Origin: Eleginops maclovinus | Taxonomy: Eukaryota; Chordata; Actinopteri; Perciformes; Eleginopidae | Reading direction: 5' to 3' | NCBI RefSeq assembly: GCF_036324505.1 | Contig: NC_086350.1 | Span: 20,827,032 to 20,891,031 of the forward strand | DNA length: 64,000 bases | Shown: positions 21,081 to 34,700 of the stretch, in pieces | How the letters are laid out: each line of letters opens with the position of its first letter | How positions within the stretch are numbered: the stretch's first letter is position 1 | Notes under the pieces: generated by a model | Databases searched by the model: none | Told to the model about the DNA's origin: nothing | The model's input: the letters and a program-made list of their open reading frames with translations, nothing else | Translations under genes and position numbers: made by a program

Positions 21081-22479
21081 GATTTTATTCCAAGAAAAAA
21101 TACACTTCACTTTTTTGATAACGTTTCCTCCTGATGGTGATAGAAAAAAAAATCTAGGGGGCATTTTTTAGCTAAGAAATGTACTTTGGAAAATGAGTAG
21201 TGTATGACATGACTTATATGGGACAGTTTTACATAACAACTTCCATGTGATCGCAATGACCTCAGCAACTCTTGTGACATCTTGGTATTTTTCATCACAA
21301 TACATAATTTTTCTGCAGATTGATTTCCCAGTTGGCAACATATATATACGATACAAAAGCTGTTGATATGAATGTTGTTTGTTTGCGTCTGAAATAAATC
21401 CCTGCTGAAAGTCTCCAGTTGCTTTTATTTTTGGTGTGTTATAACACTTTGGCATACAGCCTGCTCTGTGATAACATCCAATATCAATCACAGCAATGCA
21501 AAATAAGATTTAGATGTGTGAACACAGCCAGGCACTTTATATAGGGGATCAGTATGCAGCTACAAACACTGTGGAAAATACAATCACTTAAGGTAGAACA
21601 TTACTGGAAGTTGTCTGTTGCAAGGGCACAATTTATTTGTTCAAAGGCATGTTCATTCAATAAAGCACATTAGGTGCCAAAAACTAACCCAAAAAAGCTT
21701 GAGGCGGGCCTTGGAAATTCATGTTGCTCTGTCTAGTTTGACGCTGCCTGAAGAAGAGCATGGTGCCTTTAAAGCATCACCATATGATGTATTGTTTTTT
21801 GGGTAGAATCCAATTAAATTTGTAACAAGTCAAACTGCTTTTATTTCCAGGGACTATTTGTGTTGTAGCAGCCAGAAAGTGGTGAGCTATGGGAAACAGT
21901 TGAGCACTTTTCACCATGCAACCGATTATGTAGCTTCTTACCTGAAAGCACAACAGAACATCTTACACAGTTCTGCATTACCATTTGGTTTTTATAATAC
22001 TTTACACAATGGCAGCATTCTAACAAATACTGGAACTGCTTTGATTTAACTTTTTTCTCATACATTTGTATTACTACAGTGGATGATCTATGCATGTGTT
22101 TTTTTACAATCTGATGTAACTGATTTACTTAACATTATTGTGTTTTGTGTGTATGTAGCACAAATATACAGTAGATAGTATAAAACAGCATAGCACGTAG
22201 CACTTTATTCATTTGGTGAAGGTATGTTATAGGGTGCTTGACAGTTATTTCAAAATGATTACTGACAATTATTTGTAACAAAAGTTTTTACTGTGAGGAA
22301 TTACTCTTTTAAACATTACACAACATGGTATTGCAATTGTTATTTCAATACAAACAAACCAAATGTTCCAAAAACAAAGAACAACATTTATAAAAAATAT
22401 AATTGAAGGGAACGATTTATTTAATTAAAAGCAAAGCATTAGGAATATTACATTTATTATTCATTTTTTATTTGTATTA
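21081..22479. other. Non-coding AT-rich stretch
   Basis: No exon, RNA gene or repeat family recognised. Confidence 0.5.
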
Positions 22480-22699
22480 TTATTTTGTGTTCTGTTGCCA
22501 TTTGTGACTGTAATTGGAATGACATGCGTTGAACGCACCCCTGCTGTCACCTACCATAGGTATGTTATGCCTTACTCGCAGCCTCGAATGTCTCCATGCA
22601 GTCGAAATTGGCTCAACGCGTAAACTTAAACCAAAAAAGTCTGAGTGAAAAAAAAAAAAACATAGGCTACTCATCTTACATTTCACGGTTAACGTGCAA

Positions 22700-22941
22700 C
22701 AGCTCGCCTCCTTCTACTTGTTTTGCTTCCTACATGAGAGCAGCGAGTCCAGGAAACTACTTTTTTTGAACTCGTCCCGGTGACCGAGGTTTGGGGCGTC
22801 GACTAGTTTTACTCAGGCCAATCGGAGTTCACGATGAAACTTTGTAAACAACTCTCACGCTGTTTAAAAGCTCTCTAACCCTATTTACTACGAAAATGCA
22901 CGACGGTTCTGCAGCCAACTGACCCCAACGTGCCAAAACAG
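22700..22941 (+). promoter_or_regulatory. Candidate CpG-rich promoter and non-coding first exon
   Basis: CpG content rises sharply against the AT-rich flanks (CTCGTCCCGGTGACCGAGG, GGGGCGTCGAC). A CCAATCGG box at about 22820 is followed by sequence with two short upstream frames (MKLC..., MHDG...), each closed by a stop, and then by a consensus donor ACAG/GTAAG with the intron starting at 22942. Together these fit a 5' untranslated exon of a plus-strand gene transcribed to the right. No protein is encoded, so the gene cannot be named. Elevated CpG continues to about 23250. Confidence 0.45.
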
Positions 22942-23631
22942 GTAAGATCGAGTAGTTTAAGTTTGCTGTTTTATAAATAAATATGCGTATATGTTTGCTG
23001 TGTGTGCGCGAGCCAAATGTTAGTGTGTCCTCGTGACTTATAGTAGTAGTTGTAGTCGTGCTGGTGTAAAACAACAGCTGTCATGTAGTGTAACAAGTGA
23101 AGAAGAACAACGTTTTAATACATTTTTGTAACGAAAAAGAATACGTTACGCTGCACTTTCAAGCCTTCTTTTAACGGTACGTTAAAGTAGGCATTGGCAA
23201 TGCTTTAAAGAAGCCCACCGAATGACGTCTCCTTACGTTAGCGTAAAACGTTATTCCTGTTTACACTGACACTCTGTTGTACTGTAATTGAGCGGTGTGT
23301 AGCTGTTATATTGTTGAAAGACCCATTCCCTCGTTTGACAGGCATGTTAAAACAGTTTATCAGTAGGCTTTTGCCAGTTCTCATGTCTTGAGTCTAATCC
23401 AACAAAAATCACAAGTGTTGTTCTGACACTTTGTGCTCCCCTATATGTACAGTTTGTGGGTTTTAGGTAGAATAAAAAGAGATAATTTGGTGGTTTATCT
23501 TAATAAGCCTTCGTGTTTTTTCCCCCTGGGTACTTCCAATGAGCAGGCTAATGATGGAACGTAGTTTATTGGAAATCACAATTGGCACTGACAGACTGAG
23601 ACACATCTGTTATTGGTAACTGCTGCTGCAG

Positions 23632-23727
23632 CAGCCTCTGAATGTGTCAGAGTGCTGATGAGCGGAGGTATCAAGAATCACTTTAAGTGTGCGACGAGAA
23701 AAATGTGGCAATCCATCGACTGTGCAG
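23632..23727 (+). CDS. Possible second exon with start codon (unidentified gene)
   Basis: After an acceptor-like TGCTGCTGCAG at 23621-23631 the sequence holds an ATG at 23658 and stays open for 23 codons (beginning MSGGIKNHFK and ending WQSIDCA) up to CAG/GTACATAC, a usable donor at 23728. Codon composition is plausible and the position 0.7 kb downstream of the candidate first exon fits a gene start. Weak points are the poor polypyrimidine tract, the short length and no recognised family. If real, the downstream intron would fill the rest of the window. It could equally be chance. Confidence 0.2.
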
Positions 23728-25651
23728 GTACATACACTGACAGGAGAAAGTGTTCAATTATGTTCTAAAAGCTCCTCATGATGTAGTCAACCACTTTAAA
23801 AGTGTTAATGACTGCTGTTTTTTAAATTTACTTTAGAATGACCAAGTACATTCCCTGGAATTATTTTTGTATCTCTCTGATTCAACCACTTTTTGATTTT
23901 AAGTTTGTGTAAAGCCCAGAGAAACCATTGTTGTTTTTATCTCTGGGCTCCAGTGATGCTGAAAGTGTAGTGCACTGCACAATACTGTATTTTACTTCCT
24001 GCTGTTACTGTTTACTGTTTTGAGCTGCCTACTACAAAAGTGTTCATTGTAAACGGATGTGGGCACAAGTTTCGTTGTGGAACGTCAACATCTGCATGCT
24101 CTGTATTTCCTCAGCTGAAGGAGGGGTCGAGGAAGAAGGGGGAGGGAAAAGCTTCCTGTCAGTCTGGCTGAGAGAGTGAATCGCTTAAGTTTTGGAAGAC
24201 TTTGCAGGGGGAGTGACTTTATGAATGCTATCAAGAGTTCTTCACTGTAACCTCTCTGGAAATATGACACTTTATTTAAGTACATTTGTGTTTTGGTTTA
24301 TTTAATCTTACGTGTAGTGTATGCTTTGTGAGGGTTTTTTTTATTTGCCAGAAATGTATCTCTGCTTCACTAAAAACTTAACAGGTGGCATTTATTCAGA
24401 AAGTCATTGGACCATGAAACACTTGGCTCTGTTACAGGCAGCTTTTGGCCTCTTGGTATTGTTTTGGAAGAAACCTGACACTTTGGCAATGAGGCTAAAC
24501 AGTAAGCTGTTAACTTTAGCTACATCACATTTCACCTTTATTGAATTAATCTCTGCAAAGATAAATATTAGTGGTAAGGGAGGAATCAATATTGAATTCG
24601 CCATTTATGTCTATAAACTGAAGATTAACATGTGACAACACTGTAGTTCAAACACTTTTGGATTCTTCCACTGTCTGCTGATGTGAAATGCAACATTTTC
24701 ACAATTTTATGTATGAAATAATGAAACCATGCAGCTAAAATATGTTTCTCACATGACTTGATCTGGCCGTTTTATATATAACATGTCACGTACATCCTCA
24801 CCAAAAACCACGCCCGTCCTCCGCACTTATGTTCAATACGCATCACATAGGCCTAGACTTAAGAAAACTTTGTGGATTCTGAATTGTGTGAAAACACCTG
24901 ATCTGGCAAGAACACAAGCATATTTTTCAGTGAATAATATATTTAGATGTAGTTATAAATACAATGCTACAATACAGTAAGTCGGAATGCAATGATTTTG
25001 TGTGAATGTTTTTTAACAACACTGTTTATGTTCAGCAAAGAATTTGAACCTGCGTTCAATGATCTCAAGTAGTGTTGATGACAACCTGCAGGGAGACGAG
25101 AACTGTTTGTTTTCATGTTGTCACAGCAAACCTAGTTGCCTTTTAACATGATATATACTGACGTCAGCACTTCCTGTCACGCTTACTAAACACAAACAAG
25201 GCGTATGTCTGCAGTGACAGACAGACGACAACATTTTGGTGGTTTGGTTGCTTTTAATGCGGAAGCTGTTCATGTTACGGGAATACAGAAGAGATCAGAA
25301 ATGCTGTAAAGAAAAAAATGGTTTCGCTACACTGAGTGAGAAAATGAACATGTAGACCCAAATGAGAAACAGGTTGTTTATGCAGTCAACTTGTTTCAGT
25401 ATCAGAACAGTTGCAGTTGTGTATAAGACTACAACACAACTGGAATACAGTCCCACTGAAAAGCTCCAAAGCCACGTGTTATTCATCACCAAATACATTT
25501 TTCATTCTATTGGCGCAGTGTATTGTTGAATTATTGTATTATTTTATATTAATTGTATTTTATTAAGTTCATTCCATAACACCAGGTAAACAACACAAGC
25601 TTTATACCTCAATACTACAGTAACTTAAAGTTAGGTAACATAAAACAGTGG
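23728..25651. other. Non-coding stretch
   Basis: Mixed to AT-rich, no further exon with good splice sites recognised. Confidence 0.5.
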
Positions 25652-25860
25652 TTCCCAACCTTTTTTCTCTGGTGAACTCCGTGAGCTGGTCGCCATTCTT
25701 AAAGTACCCCCTCAACTGTGATGATTCGCCTACATTTTTTCTTGTGTTAAACCTGTTGGAAACATATTCAACCCAACTTCTCCTTACATGAACATCACTT
25801 GTATAACTCACACTTATTACAAATGTATTTAAACTTGACATTTACACTTATTGTCAGTGA
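25652..25860 (+). repeat. hAT-like element fragment
   Basis: Begins CAGTGGTTCCCAACCTTTTT, matching the CAGNGGTTCYCAACC terminal inverted repeat of hAT/Charlie-type elements, then GGTGAACTCC and AAAGTACCCCCTC as in fish hAT-derived repeats. No opposite terminus found, so this is an end fragment with an approximate right boundary. Confidence 0.5.
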
Positions 25861-26049
25861 ACAAAAAGAATATCAAGACTCACTTATAGCATTTTCAACA
25901 CCTTTTTTTTTAAGACTAGATCTTTTAATGGGACACTTGAACTTGCTTGTGTTTCAGAAGTTTTTATAGATGGGGGCAGGACAGCAGGCTTGTGAAATAT
26001 TGGATTTATATGTACTATTTATTATTGTAAATGTTTTTGTGTGGAAATA

Positions 26050-26196
26050 CAGGCCCCGGAAAAAAAATAAGAGATCACTTAAATCTTTATCTCTACATCA
26101 TAGTTCACTAACAGGCGGACCGAGGTCCAAGTCGAGAGAGAGAGGTAGAGAGAGAGGTAGAGAGAGAGGTAGAGAGAGAGAGAGAGAGAGAGACAC
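26050..26196 (+). mobile_element. TA-flanked MITE, truncated copy (family of three)
   Basis: The left end CAGGCCCCGGAAAAAAAATAAGAGATCACT after TA corresponds to the left ends at 45827 and 58789. After ATCTTTATCTCTACATCAT the copy runs into a GA-rich minisatellite, and the right terminus is not recognisable. Confidence 0.55.
26135..26192 (+). repeat. GA-rich minisatellite (AGAGAGAGAGGT)n
   Basis: About four 12-bp units passing into a pure (GA)n run; purine-only strand. Confidence 0.95.
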
Positions 26197-27437
26197 CATT
26201 TCAGCCCCATGTGGACATTGTGTTATTTACTGTGGTTTAACTGGCAGAGTTTATGTCCAATTTGGAAACATTAGTTGTTGCTTAATAGTTACATGATATA
26301 TATGAGTGTGTAAGTCGGCTTTTAGTGACGAGAAACTTCTGGGTAAAATCTCTTCTCAAGTATCACATGCCTTATGATACTTTGTTTTATTCAAATGTTT
26401 TTTGGAAATGCTTTATTCGTCACCCAAGGGAGGCAAGTAAGGAGGGTTTATCCCCTCTCCCCCTTCCCCCACATCAGTCCCTCAGAAAACTGAAGCTATG
26501 CAGCCAAACCAATTAAAGTTGTACTATTTTCTTTGCTTGCATTCAGCCTCACTATGAGTAGGACGTGGGATCGTGCACAGAGCCGGCCTGAGATGCAGAG
26601 AATAACCTTCAATGATGAATCATGTGCCAGTTAATGAGAAGAAATCAGAAGATACAAAGTGAAGCGGTTCTTTGTGCATAACTGCTGGCATGTTTTCATC
26701 GCAGCATCATGAGGAGGCAGGGAAGTGTCTGATTGTATGTACAGATGTGTCTCCTTTTAGAACTGGTCCCGGATCAGCTGCGAGATGTTGCAGCTGCTCT
26801 GCAGTGAACACCCTGGCTTTGTGATACTGATTATGCCAGCTTAAATACTTCAGGAATGCAGTTACATGGGTTAGGCACCAAAGCATCTGTGTGAAATGGT
26901 ATATTATTATCCTTTCATTTATCAATGTTTCTATTTCTATGTGTCTTAAGCTTCAATAATGCTGTAATAAAATTATTAACATTACATGCATGAGAGCAGC
27001 AATATCTCAAAAATGATTTTCAACAATTTGATACTCAGCAAATAGCCATGAGTGACTATTGCAAAGCTTGTTATTGATGTTTTTCTTTAGATACTATATT
27101 TGTTTACTCTAATTGCAGTTTTGCATCATTATCAGTAGCACATCATGTGCCATCGCCTGCTCGCTGAGGCGTGTGTTTCTGAAGAAATCAGTGAAGTGGA
27201 AACATTTCTTCTTTTTTTATTGCGGTCGTCGTTACTGACAGGCTGGCTGCTTTAGTCTGTACAGTAAATCCGAAATTGCACTTGTTTTGAGACACTTTGT
27301 TTCTTGATGGGAACATCAGCTGTTGTGGCATTTAAAATTCCCCTGTGGGCAACATACACTCAAGAGTTATGTCATGAAGTGTGCAAGTCTGAAACACTTT
27401 TTTTTAAGGAGGGTAACTGCGCCACCTCTCATGAAGA
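26197..27437. other. Non-coding stretch
   Basis: Nothing recognised. Confidence 0.45.
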
Positions 27438-27480
27438 GATTTAAGATAAGATGTACTTTATTTATCCCAAATTGGGACAG
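27438..27480 (+). repeat. Short repeat relic (TTTATTTATCCCAAATTGGGA)
   Basis: Resembles the common fish tail motif AAGATAAGATG-ACTTTATT-ATCCC, usually found at LINE/SINE 3' ends. Only this short stretch is recognisable. Confidence 0.4.
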
Positions 27481-30400
27481 TTTTTTTCGTTGCAGCAGCA
27501 TGTAAAACAAGTGTTGCACATCATTTGAAAAACAAAAGCATGGAAAATAAACAATTATACATTATATACATTATTATAAACAGTAGGCTAATCTTGCAAA
27601 TATCTTTTACATCTGTTAAATGCATGTCGATGCACAACGTTACAATAACACATACACATGATATATATCATATTTGTAACAATATCAATGCCAAAGGGGT
27701 AATTTTTACCCTCCTGCATTCCCAATTCTGTTGAAATTAACCCCCTACATCTTTTAGTTTATGAATTATGCTGAAATAGTTATTTTCATCATGTAGTGAA
27801 CAATGGGAGTAATGGGATGGAAAAGGAAACAAAATCTGACTTTTTATACCAAATAACATGAGTTTTAAATTGTCATTTTGTTAAGACAAACTCATTATTG
27901 GAAGAAGAAGAAAATGAAGAATTGTGTTATTTCTACAGTTAACTCCCTGCGAGTGCTGACACTGTTAAGATAGGGGTTTAAAAATGATCCCCCCCTGAAA
28001 TTCCCTTGAGAATTTCTAAATTGTATTCGTATTCTGTTTTTGAGCCATGTGCAGTACATTCCAGTTTCATTTAACATCACACCAAGCTTTTACTTTCTCT
28101 GTTTCATGTGTTCCCGGACTGTTTATTGGAACAGATTCAAAGTCCCAGTACAATGTTTCACTCATCGTTGCGGAAGTGGAACAATGACTCACTTGAGTTT
28201 CACTGCAGAAGAAGCTGTCTTGGATTAAGCTTCCCCCGGAGCTCTTTGGATTTGGATTCCTCTGTTTGCAGTCTGTTGACTCGTTGGTTAGATTGTAAAT
28301 GATGTGGCATTGATCTCTATCCGGCCTGCAGCTCATACACGGTGAAACTCTGGCCCCTAGTGGTCTTGAAAAGCTATGCAATATAAGCCATGCAATCAAA
28401 AGAGAGTATGATTGAACATATAAAAGTATTATTAGATGAATATAACATTAACTAATCGTACTTGAAAACGTATAATGGACTCACATCAACACAACAATAT
28501 TGTATCACCTTCCTGTGTACTGAATTTCAAATGTAGATATGATATGTTTAAATAAGACCTTTCATATATTGGAAATACGATTTAATTAATATAATTGTAT
28601 TAGGTTGGGAAAAAGTGTTTTCATATTCTGAAGCATATATGCTGGGGATAAGGTTATTTTGTACAATGCATTGATAATAACTTGATTAATGGGACTGCAA
28701 AACACTTATAATATAAAATAATAATAAAATAGATATTTTTTATACATAATTGATTTATCATTCAAATTAAATGAACATTTACATTATTTTATGTAAATGA
28801 ATCGCTCAGAATTGAAATAAAATCCAATTCAAATAGTTGAAAGGATTTTTTAAAAGTTTCTCAAACTACATCTGACAAGCAGAATGCTTTGGCGTTCATG
28901 AATAAAGATAACAAATAAAATAAAATGACCAAAAACGCAGATTTCTTGCTCTTCAAAGTACACTTTCACTGCTAGAAAATGAGACACTGCCCTTTTAATA
29001 ATAGTGCAGACAGCTGATTCGCACAGCTGTTGTTCTCAAACATCACCACTAGAGAGCAGAAAAGTCACGGTGATGAAATCTAAAACACTGAGGTATATTT
29101 GCAGTCTGAAACATGACACAATTAAATGGTATTTGTTTTTATAAATTAATATACACTGCAGCCAAGGATCAGTTTTAGGACCCCTTGGATTTGAGTGCTG
29201 ATACAGTATCTTAGTTTTGGTAACATTACAGTTCCTTAATATTAACAAGCAGCCTTTAAAAACATTTTTCAGATACATTTCCCACATCAGACCATTAGTC
29301 AAGAAGATTATCGATCTGATGCTGCATTTAATGCCGGCTTTCTGAGTTTTCGACTCTTTTATGCCTGTAACTAACTTTTTGGTGTATTGAAGGCTTGACA
29401 ACCAACACAAAAATGTTAAACTAGTCCTCACTTGGCCTTTCAGTCGATTGCAACCATACCCTTTCTACATAAAATCTACAATAAATGTCTTCTGAGAAGG
29501 TGTGTTGTTGTTCAACACTGATTTGAAAAGCAAAATGGATTCCAAAAACGTTTTGAATGCAGCTTCTAACTACCAGAGCCTTGACTGTACACCAATGACA
29601 ATAGGACAGAGACAGATAAAGCTTGAGTAAACTCACTCATCTGATTATGCCACGTTTCTCTTTGAAGTCGAGCTACATGGCTACCTCTGTAGGCCCCTGC
29701 CACCCCAAATTCTGACCTCAACTTGGAAGTTTATACTAGAAGCACAACCAATCTAGAGTGTGTTCCACAGAGAGGATGGATGTGGATTAGACGGGAATGT
29801 GGCGTGCGTGGGTATGTGTGCTTGTAGTTGCATGCAGAAACCATAGCGTGTGTTTGTAAGAGAGACAGAGAGTGTGAACACTGATAAAAATGGTAAAAGA
29901 GGCCAATTAGAGACAGAGAGCCCCATTCAGAATCCTTACACACTGTAGAAAGGATGTAGTTTTTTGAAACCCCAAATATTCTCACAGTGAAACCCCATGG
30001 TGAAAGGAACTGAGCCATATTGTTGCCTGGTGTTATTCCTTCACTCTGTGCTCTGAATCTCCTTGTGTAATGTGGTGGATGCCTCAGGATGCTTGGGAGT
30101 CACTCAAAGGTTAGTGGTTGTGCGTGTTGAGTTTTTTGTGGTGTATTTTAATTGAAAGTAAACTTCCCTCGATGAAGAGTTTTCAGTGAAAGGTGAGCTT
30201 TGTGTAGTTGTGCAACATGGAGGATGAACTCTCGACTATTATCACATGTTTTGGAGGAAGATGAAAAGTTGTGAATGAATATAGCTGCATGGAAAGTGTT
30301 GTGCGTGCGTTCAGCCTTGTACACACATACAGTACAGTACACACCCACGCTCGTTCTCATCACTACACACAGGTTTCAGTGTGTGGGATTACAGAAGGAG

Positions 30401-30589
30401 AAACAATTCCAGTTTCCTCCCTAACTGACGAAGGAGTCCACTGGTTGGGACGTCTCAGTCCACCTCCGAGCCCCCGCTGGCTCAAGCTTCTGTTGTTCTA
30501 GACTTTGTGTACTATTTTTAACCCCAGAGCCACATCGTTAGCTGTAATTAGTTGACCCAACGCTTATCTGGTGTTATTTTTGTGTAGGT
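27481..30589. other. Non-coding AT-rich stretch
   Basis: Several open frames of 60-131 codons occur on both strands, but none shows a domain or splice context. No RNA gene recognised. Confidence 0.45.
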
Positions 30590-30695
30590 GGGACCTAGGG
30601 ATATCGTAATACCAGCAATGTAGTAGTTGATACCAAAACTAGTGAAATTCCACCATTCCCAGTACCAATTTGATACTTAGGTCCAAAAAACAACA
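30590..30695. repeat. Possible short inverted-terminus repeat
   Basis: Begins GGGACCTAGGGATATCG and ends GATACTTAGGTCC, whose reverse complement starts GGACCTAAGTATC. The interior TACCAAAACT...CCAGTACCAATTTGATAC resembles repeated fish sequence. Boundaries and class uncertain. Confidence 0.3.
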
Positions 30696-31499
30696 ACAAA
30701 TATCATAAACTTCACTATACACTCTTTTATTCTCTTGTGATTTTCCTTACTAGATTGCTGAATACTGCTATTATAAAATAACTATAAAAAAACTGAATCA
30801 AACCATGTTTCAGAACGAAAAGAAAATACAAGACTACATTGAACTAGGCCTAATCGTAACTTAGTGCACACTCGGTTCAATGGCTGCTTACTGCTAGCAT
30901 TCTCCTGCTGATTTCAACATGTACTTGAGTACAAAATATAAAACGACTTTGTACCACAGTATTGCTTTTTCTTGACAGCCAAACGTATCCATCAAGGTCA
31001 CAATCTGACTCAAATGGCAATTGTTTCGCAAATGCTCACATTGGACCTAATTAACTGGTGTTAATACTTAAATTAATGCAAAAATGACATAAAGGAATCG
31101 ATGAAGTTGTCGATCAATAAAAAGAAAATGTGCATCACAGCTTCTCCATGTCTCCATGTTTATGTCTTCTTTTAATGCCTTGTTTTCCAAAGATGATTAA
31201 CTTTAATATGATATTCAACAGAGAACAGAAGGGGACTCCATATTTGAGATTTTCTGCCTGTTTTGCGATTATTTTAATGATGAATTGGTTGTGAAAAGAG
31301 TTGGGGATAACTGGCGTTGACATTTTTTGATTGACTAGTTGATTAGTTGAATCATAATTTCTGTCAGTGATGACGCTTAGAAAAATAAATACCATTTAAG
31401 CATCAAGTGAGCATTTGAGACAATGACATGTATGCGTGGTAACACAGGTGTACTTTCCTTTTTTATGTATTGGTGTCAATTGTATTGGTGTCACCCTCT
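30696..31499. other. Non-coding stretch with possible old repeat
   Basis: About 31090-31370 loosely resembles, in reverse orientation, the TAACGATTA-type repeat seen at 50-52 kb. The rest is AT-rich with nothing recognised. Confidence 0.3.
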
Positions 31500-31755
31500 C
31501 TGACACTCTTCACCTCATGCTATCAAAGAAAATCCCTCTTTTTCCTGGCAATAATTGGCCTTTCCTCCTCCATGCCACATCAAGATTAATGACTTAATTG
31601 GTGAAGGCATGTGGCCATAACCTGCTTAATTAGAACAAATAAATCCACCAGATTGGGTAAAGGTCACCACAGAAGTAAGCCATTACTAGAACTGGCATAT
31701 CAAGTCAATCTGCCTGTTTGACTGTACAACTGCGGTGTCCTTTGGACTCACCGTG
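31500..31755. promoter_or_regulatory. Candidate conserved non-coding element
   Basis: A repeat-free block with closely spaced homeodomain-type cores (AAGATTAATGACTTAATTGG, CTGCTTAATTAGAAC), the paired E-box-like sequences GGCATGTGGCC and CCACCAG, and no open frame on either strand. This is typical enhancer-like texture; conservation not tested. Confidence 0.35.
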
Positions 31756-34700
31756 TTTTCCACTGTTCTCAGTTCATCTGGTGGACCATTAGAGGCCTCA
31801 GCGTATGTGTGCATCAGCGTCAGAGTGTGTGTGTTATGATCTGAAACTATGAGTCTTTATCTCGTCCGTCTTTTTATTTGTCTTTGGGTGTGAAACTGCA
31901 GATGAGCCTTTAATAATTGCTTTGGTAAATATGGTTTACCAAGGATTCACCCAAATACTTTATCTCTCTTCTTCCCACACTTCAGTGCTCGTCCGTGCCT
32001 CCAGTGTCTCAGCTGTAATTTATGTCATCATTACTTTTTTCTCACTTTTACTTTCATTTAAAGTATGTAATACAGCAATACGATGAAGTTCTGTCATGGT
32101 TGAGACCGTCATATTTGCTACCAAGATCCATATGAGAGGGGATTCTTCTGGATTTTGCCATGTAACTGTACATTCCTTCACAATATGCCCCAACAATAGT
32201 TGCTGTTTCTACTATTTTTAGGGATCTTTCCAAGATCTTATGAATGAATTCATTGAGTAGAGTGTTATCGCAGCTACTGAAGTCCAAAATCAAACTTGAT
32301 AAACCACAATTTCCCTTTACCAAAAGTCCCACAGTCAGCTTTGTAGTTTTTGCCAATAAATAGTCCTTGTTTAACCTGTGCTCTGGCTTATTGCTTAGGA
32401 AAAATGTCTTCAAGACTTCTGAATAAAAAAAAACTTCTTACAAAGCTTTTTTTCCCCCACCTTACTATACAAAATACACACATCCTGAATCAGTCTATAT
32501 GCTCCCAGCACTTTGACCTGGCTGAGCAATAGTTAATGCTTTGATTCTGTGCCAACTTGTCCTCCTGGCCATTAGGTACCACCAGGCTGCCTCTCTCCAT
32601 CTGAACCTCCTGTAAACAAATGAGCCAGCCACATCGTTGGACTGCATGAAGACACATCACCCTACCCTGCGCTCCATTCTCCAGTCTAAACACATCTCAC
32701 CCCAGCTTTACCCCTATGCAACCCACAACTTGGCTTGAATCCTGCACAATGCAATCGATCCTGCATATTGATGTAGAAACTGTGCTCCCCCAGCTCTGAA
32801 AAATGCACCTTCTTCTCCACTGCGGCTGGCTCTGCTCTTATATTTTCTGATTTACAGTAACTCCCAATCGTAACACCGTTTCCTGGAAAGTAGGGCAAAA
32901 GTCAGCACGGTTTTATGCGCCTCCGGTGTGCATCCTTGTGCGTTTATTTGTGTCCGTCTGCATGTATGTGAGGTCTGAGAGAGAGAAGTAGCAGGAGCCT
33001 GTGTGCGACAGAAATGGGGCACAGGGCCCTGGCGGAGGGGTACCCCCGATAGGCCTCGGAATTCCCCTGAGCAGCACCCAGCATAGAGGAACAACTATGG
33101 CCTTTGTTGGTCACCCCGTGGATCTCACACACAGTTAATATAGACTTTTCCCACTGACTCTGCCAAGAGTCTGAAGTCATTTAATGAAGTGGCGGCTGAG
33201 TTTAGAAGGAGCCAGTGTGCTCGCTGCTTGCGCTGACAGAATGGAAAATGTCTGTGTTATGCAGCGAACGGCGAGTGACAAGAGAAGTGTGTTCTGATAC
33301 TCACCTCTCAGGACACACAGCCATTAGGAACACACACTCGTGCATACAGACACATATGACAAAGGAGATACACTGCGATTATAACACAAACCATGCTGGA
33401 TCTTTGTGGCTTATTCATTCAGGGATACATCATTGATCCAGACAGGTTTGTATTAAGCTATGATTAAGTGTAACAATACCAGTGTTGACCCAAATTAACC
33501 TCAACTAAAATGTTTCAGTTCCATCTGCTTTGTGTGAATTGAATGTTTGTTTTAATTCCAGTGTAACTCTGGTAAATACAAACTCTCTCAAGGCCTAATC
33601 TCAAGAAAACTCTCATGTACTTAAATATGAGAACGCCTAATTGTCTCACACATTCTTTGTAGTTATCCCTTTGTTTGCTTCATTTATCAGAGCAAAACCT
33701 CACCTTTCATGTCCATTTTCACGGCTGTCTGTTTATCCACTTGTGCTCTGAATGGACTGTATCTCTGTATGTCTTTGGTCGCACTTCTATTCAAGTGCCT
33801 GTCTTTTCATCTGTCTGTGGGCAGATTGCAGTCTGTTTTGGTGTCCTATTGTGCAGCTGTCAGTTATTTTCAAAACACTGGAGTGTCATTTGCTTCAGAT
33901 TCCATCCCTTTCAATTCCCACTTCTTTTCTATGGCTCCACTAGCGTACATCTCATTGAGCGTGCATCAGCGGGCAGATTCATTCTTCTCTCCTTCTAAAA
34001 GCACATTTCTTTTTCTTTTTTTTTCATAGCAGCCATAAGCCTCCTTTTTAAATCCACGGACAATGTGTTTTTGTCCATCCTCCTCTTTCCTTTTCAGTGG
34101 AGAGTGCAGGGATTCTCTCTCTTACTCTCACTCTCTCTCTTTCTGAGGGCATCTGGGGGGACCCCTGAGCGTGCTGCTTCTCTTGAAGCTCAATTGTCTG
34201 TCTGTAATGAACCATGATGAAAGATAACAGAATGAAATGTAATAATTCATGCAGGCCTTTGGTGAGGAGCACGTGGCTAGCGGTTGGCCCGGGTCGTGAT
34301 AGCCTCCTGCTCGACTCCCAGAACAATGCGCCCGCCCTGCCAGCACCACTCGCCCTGCTCCGGTCCAGCAGTCTTGTTGCCCTGTCCTCTTGCTGTCCCC
34401 CTCGCTGCTATTCAGAATCACTTAACGCTGGAAGGCTGTCTGTGATCAGTGGCATGCCAGAGCATCTCTTCGGGAAATAAGGCAAACTGTCTCTTTGCAC
34501 CTAGTTTCGTCCTTTCTTTCCCCCCTCGTCTCATTTTATTTGTTTGTGCTATCACTCAGGCTTTCGATTTTGTCAGATGAAGGTGGACAATCAAGGTAAA
34601 CTTCTGTCTCTCCATAATGTTCTTCCCCCTTTTGTCTTTATTGTCTTCCTTTGCCTGGAACTTTTCATGATGGTTCCAGGAACATAGGGACATTTTATGT

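Noticed and set aside
32054..32413. 119-codon minus-strand open frame with a segment (LSSLILDFSS) vaguely like a reverse transcriptase
   Set aside because: The following residues do not continue as a reverse transcriptase; similarity is limited to a few residues.
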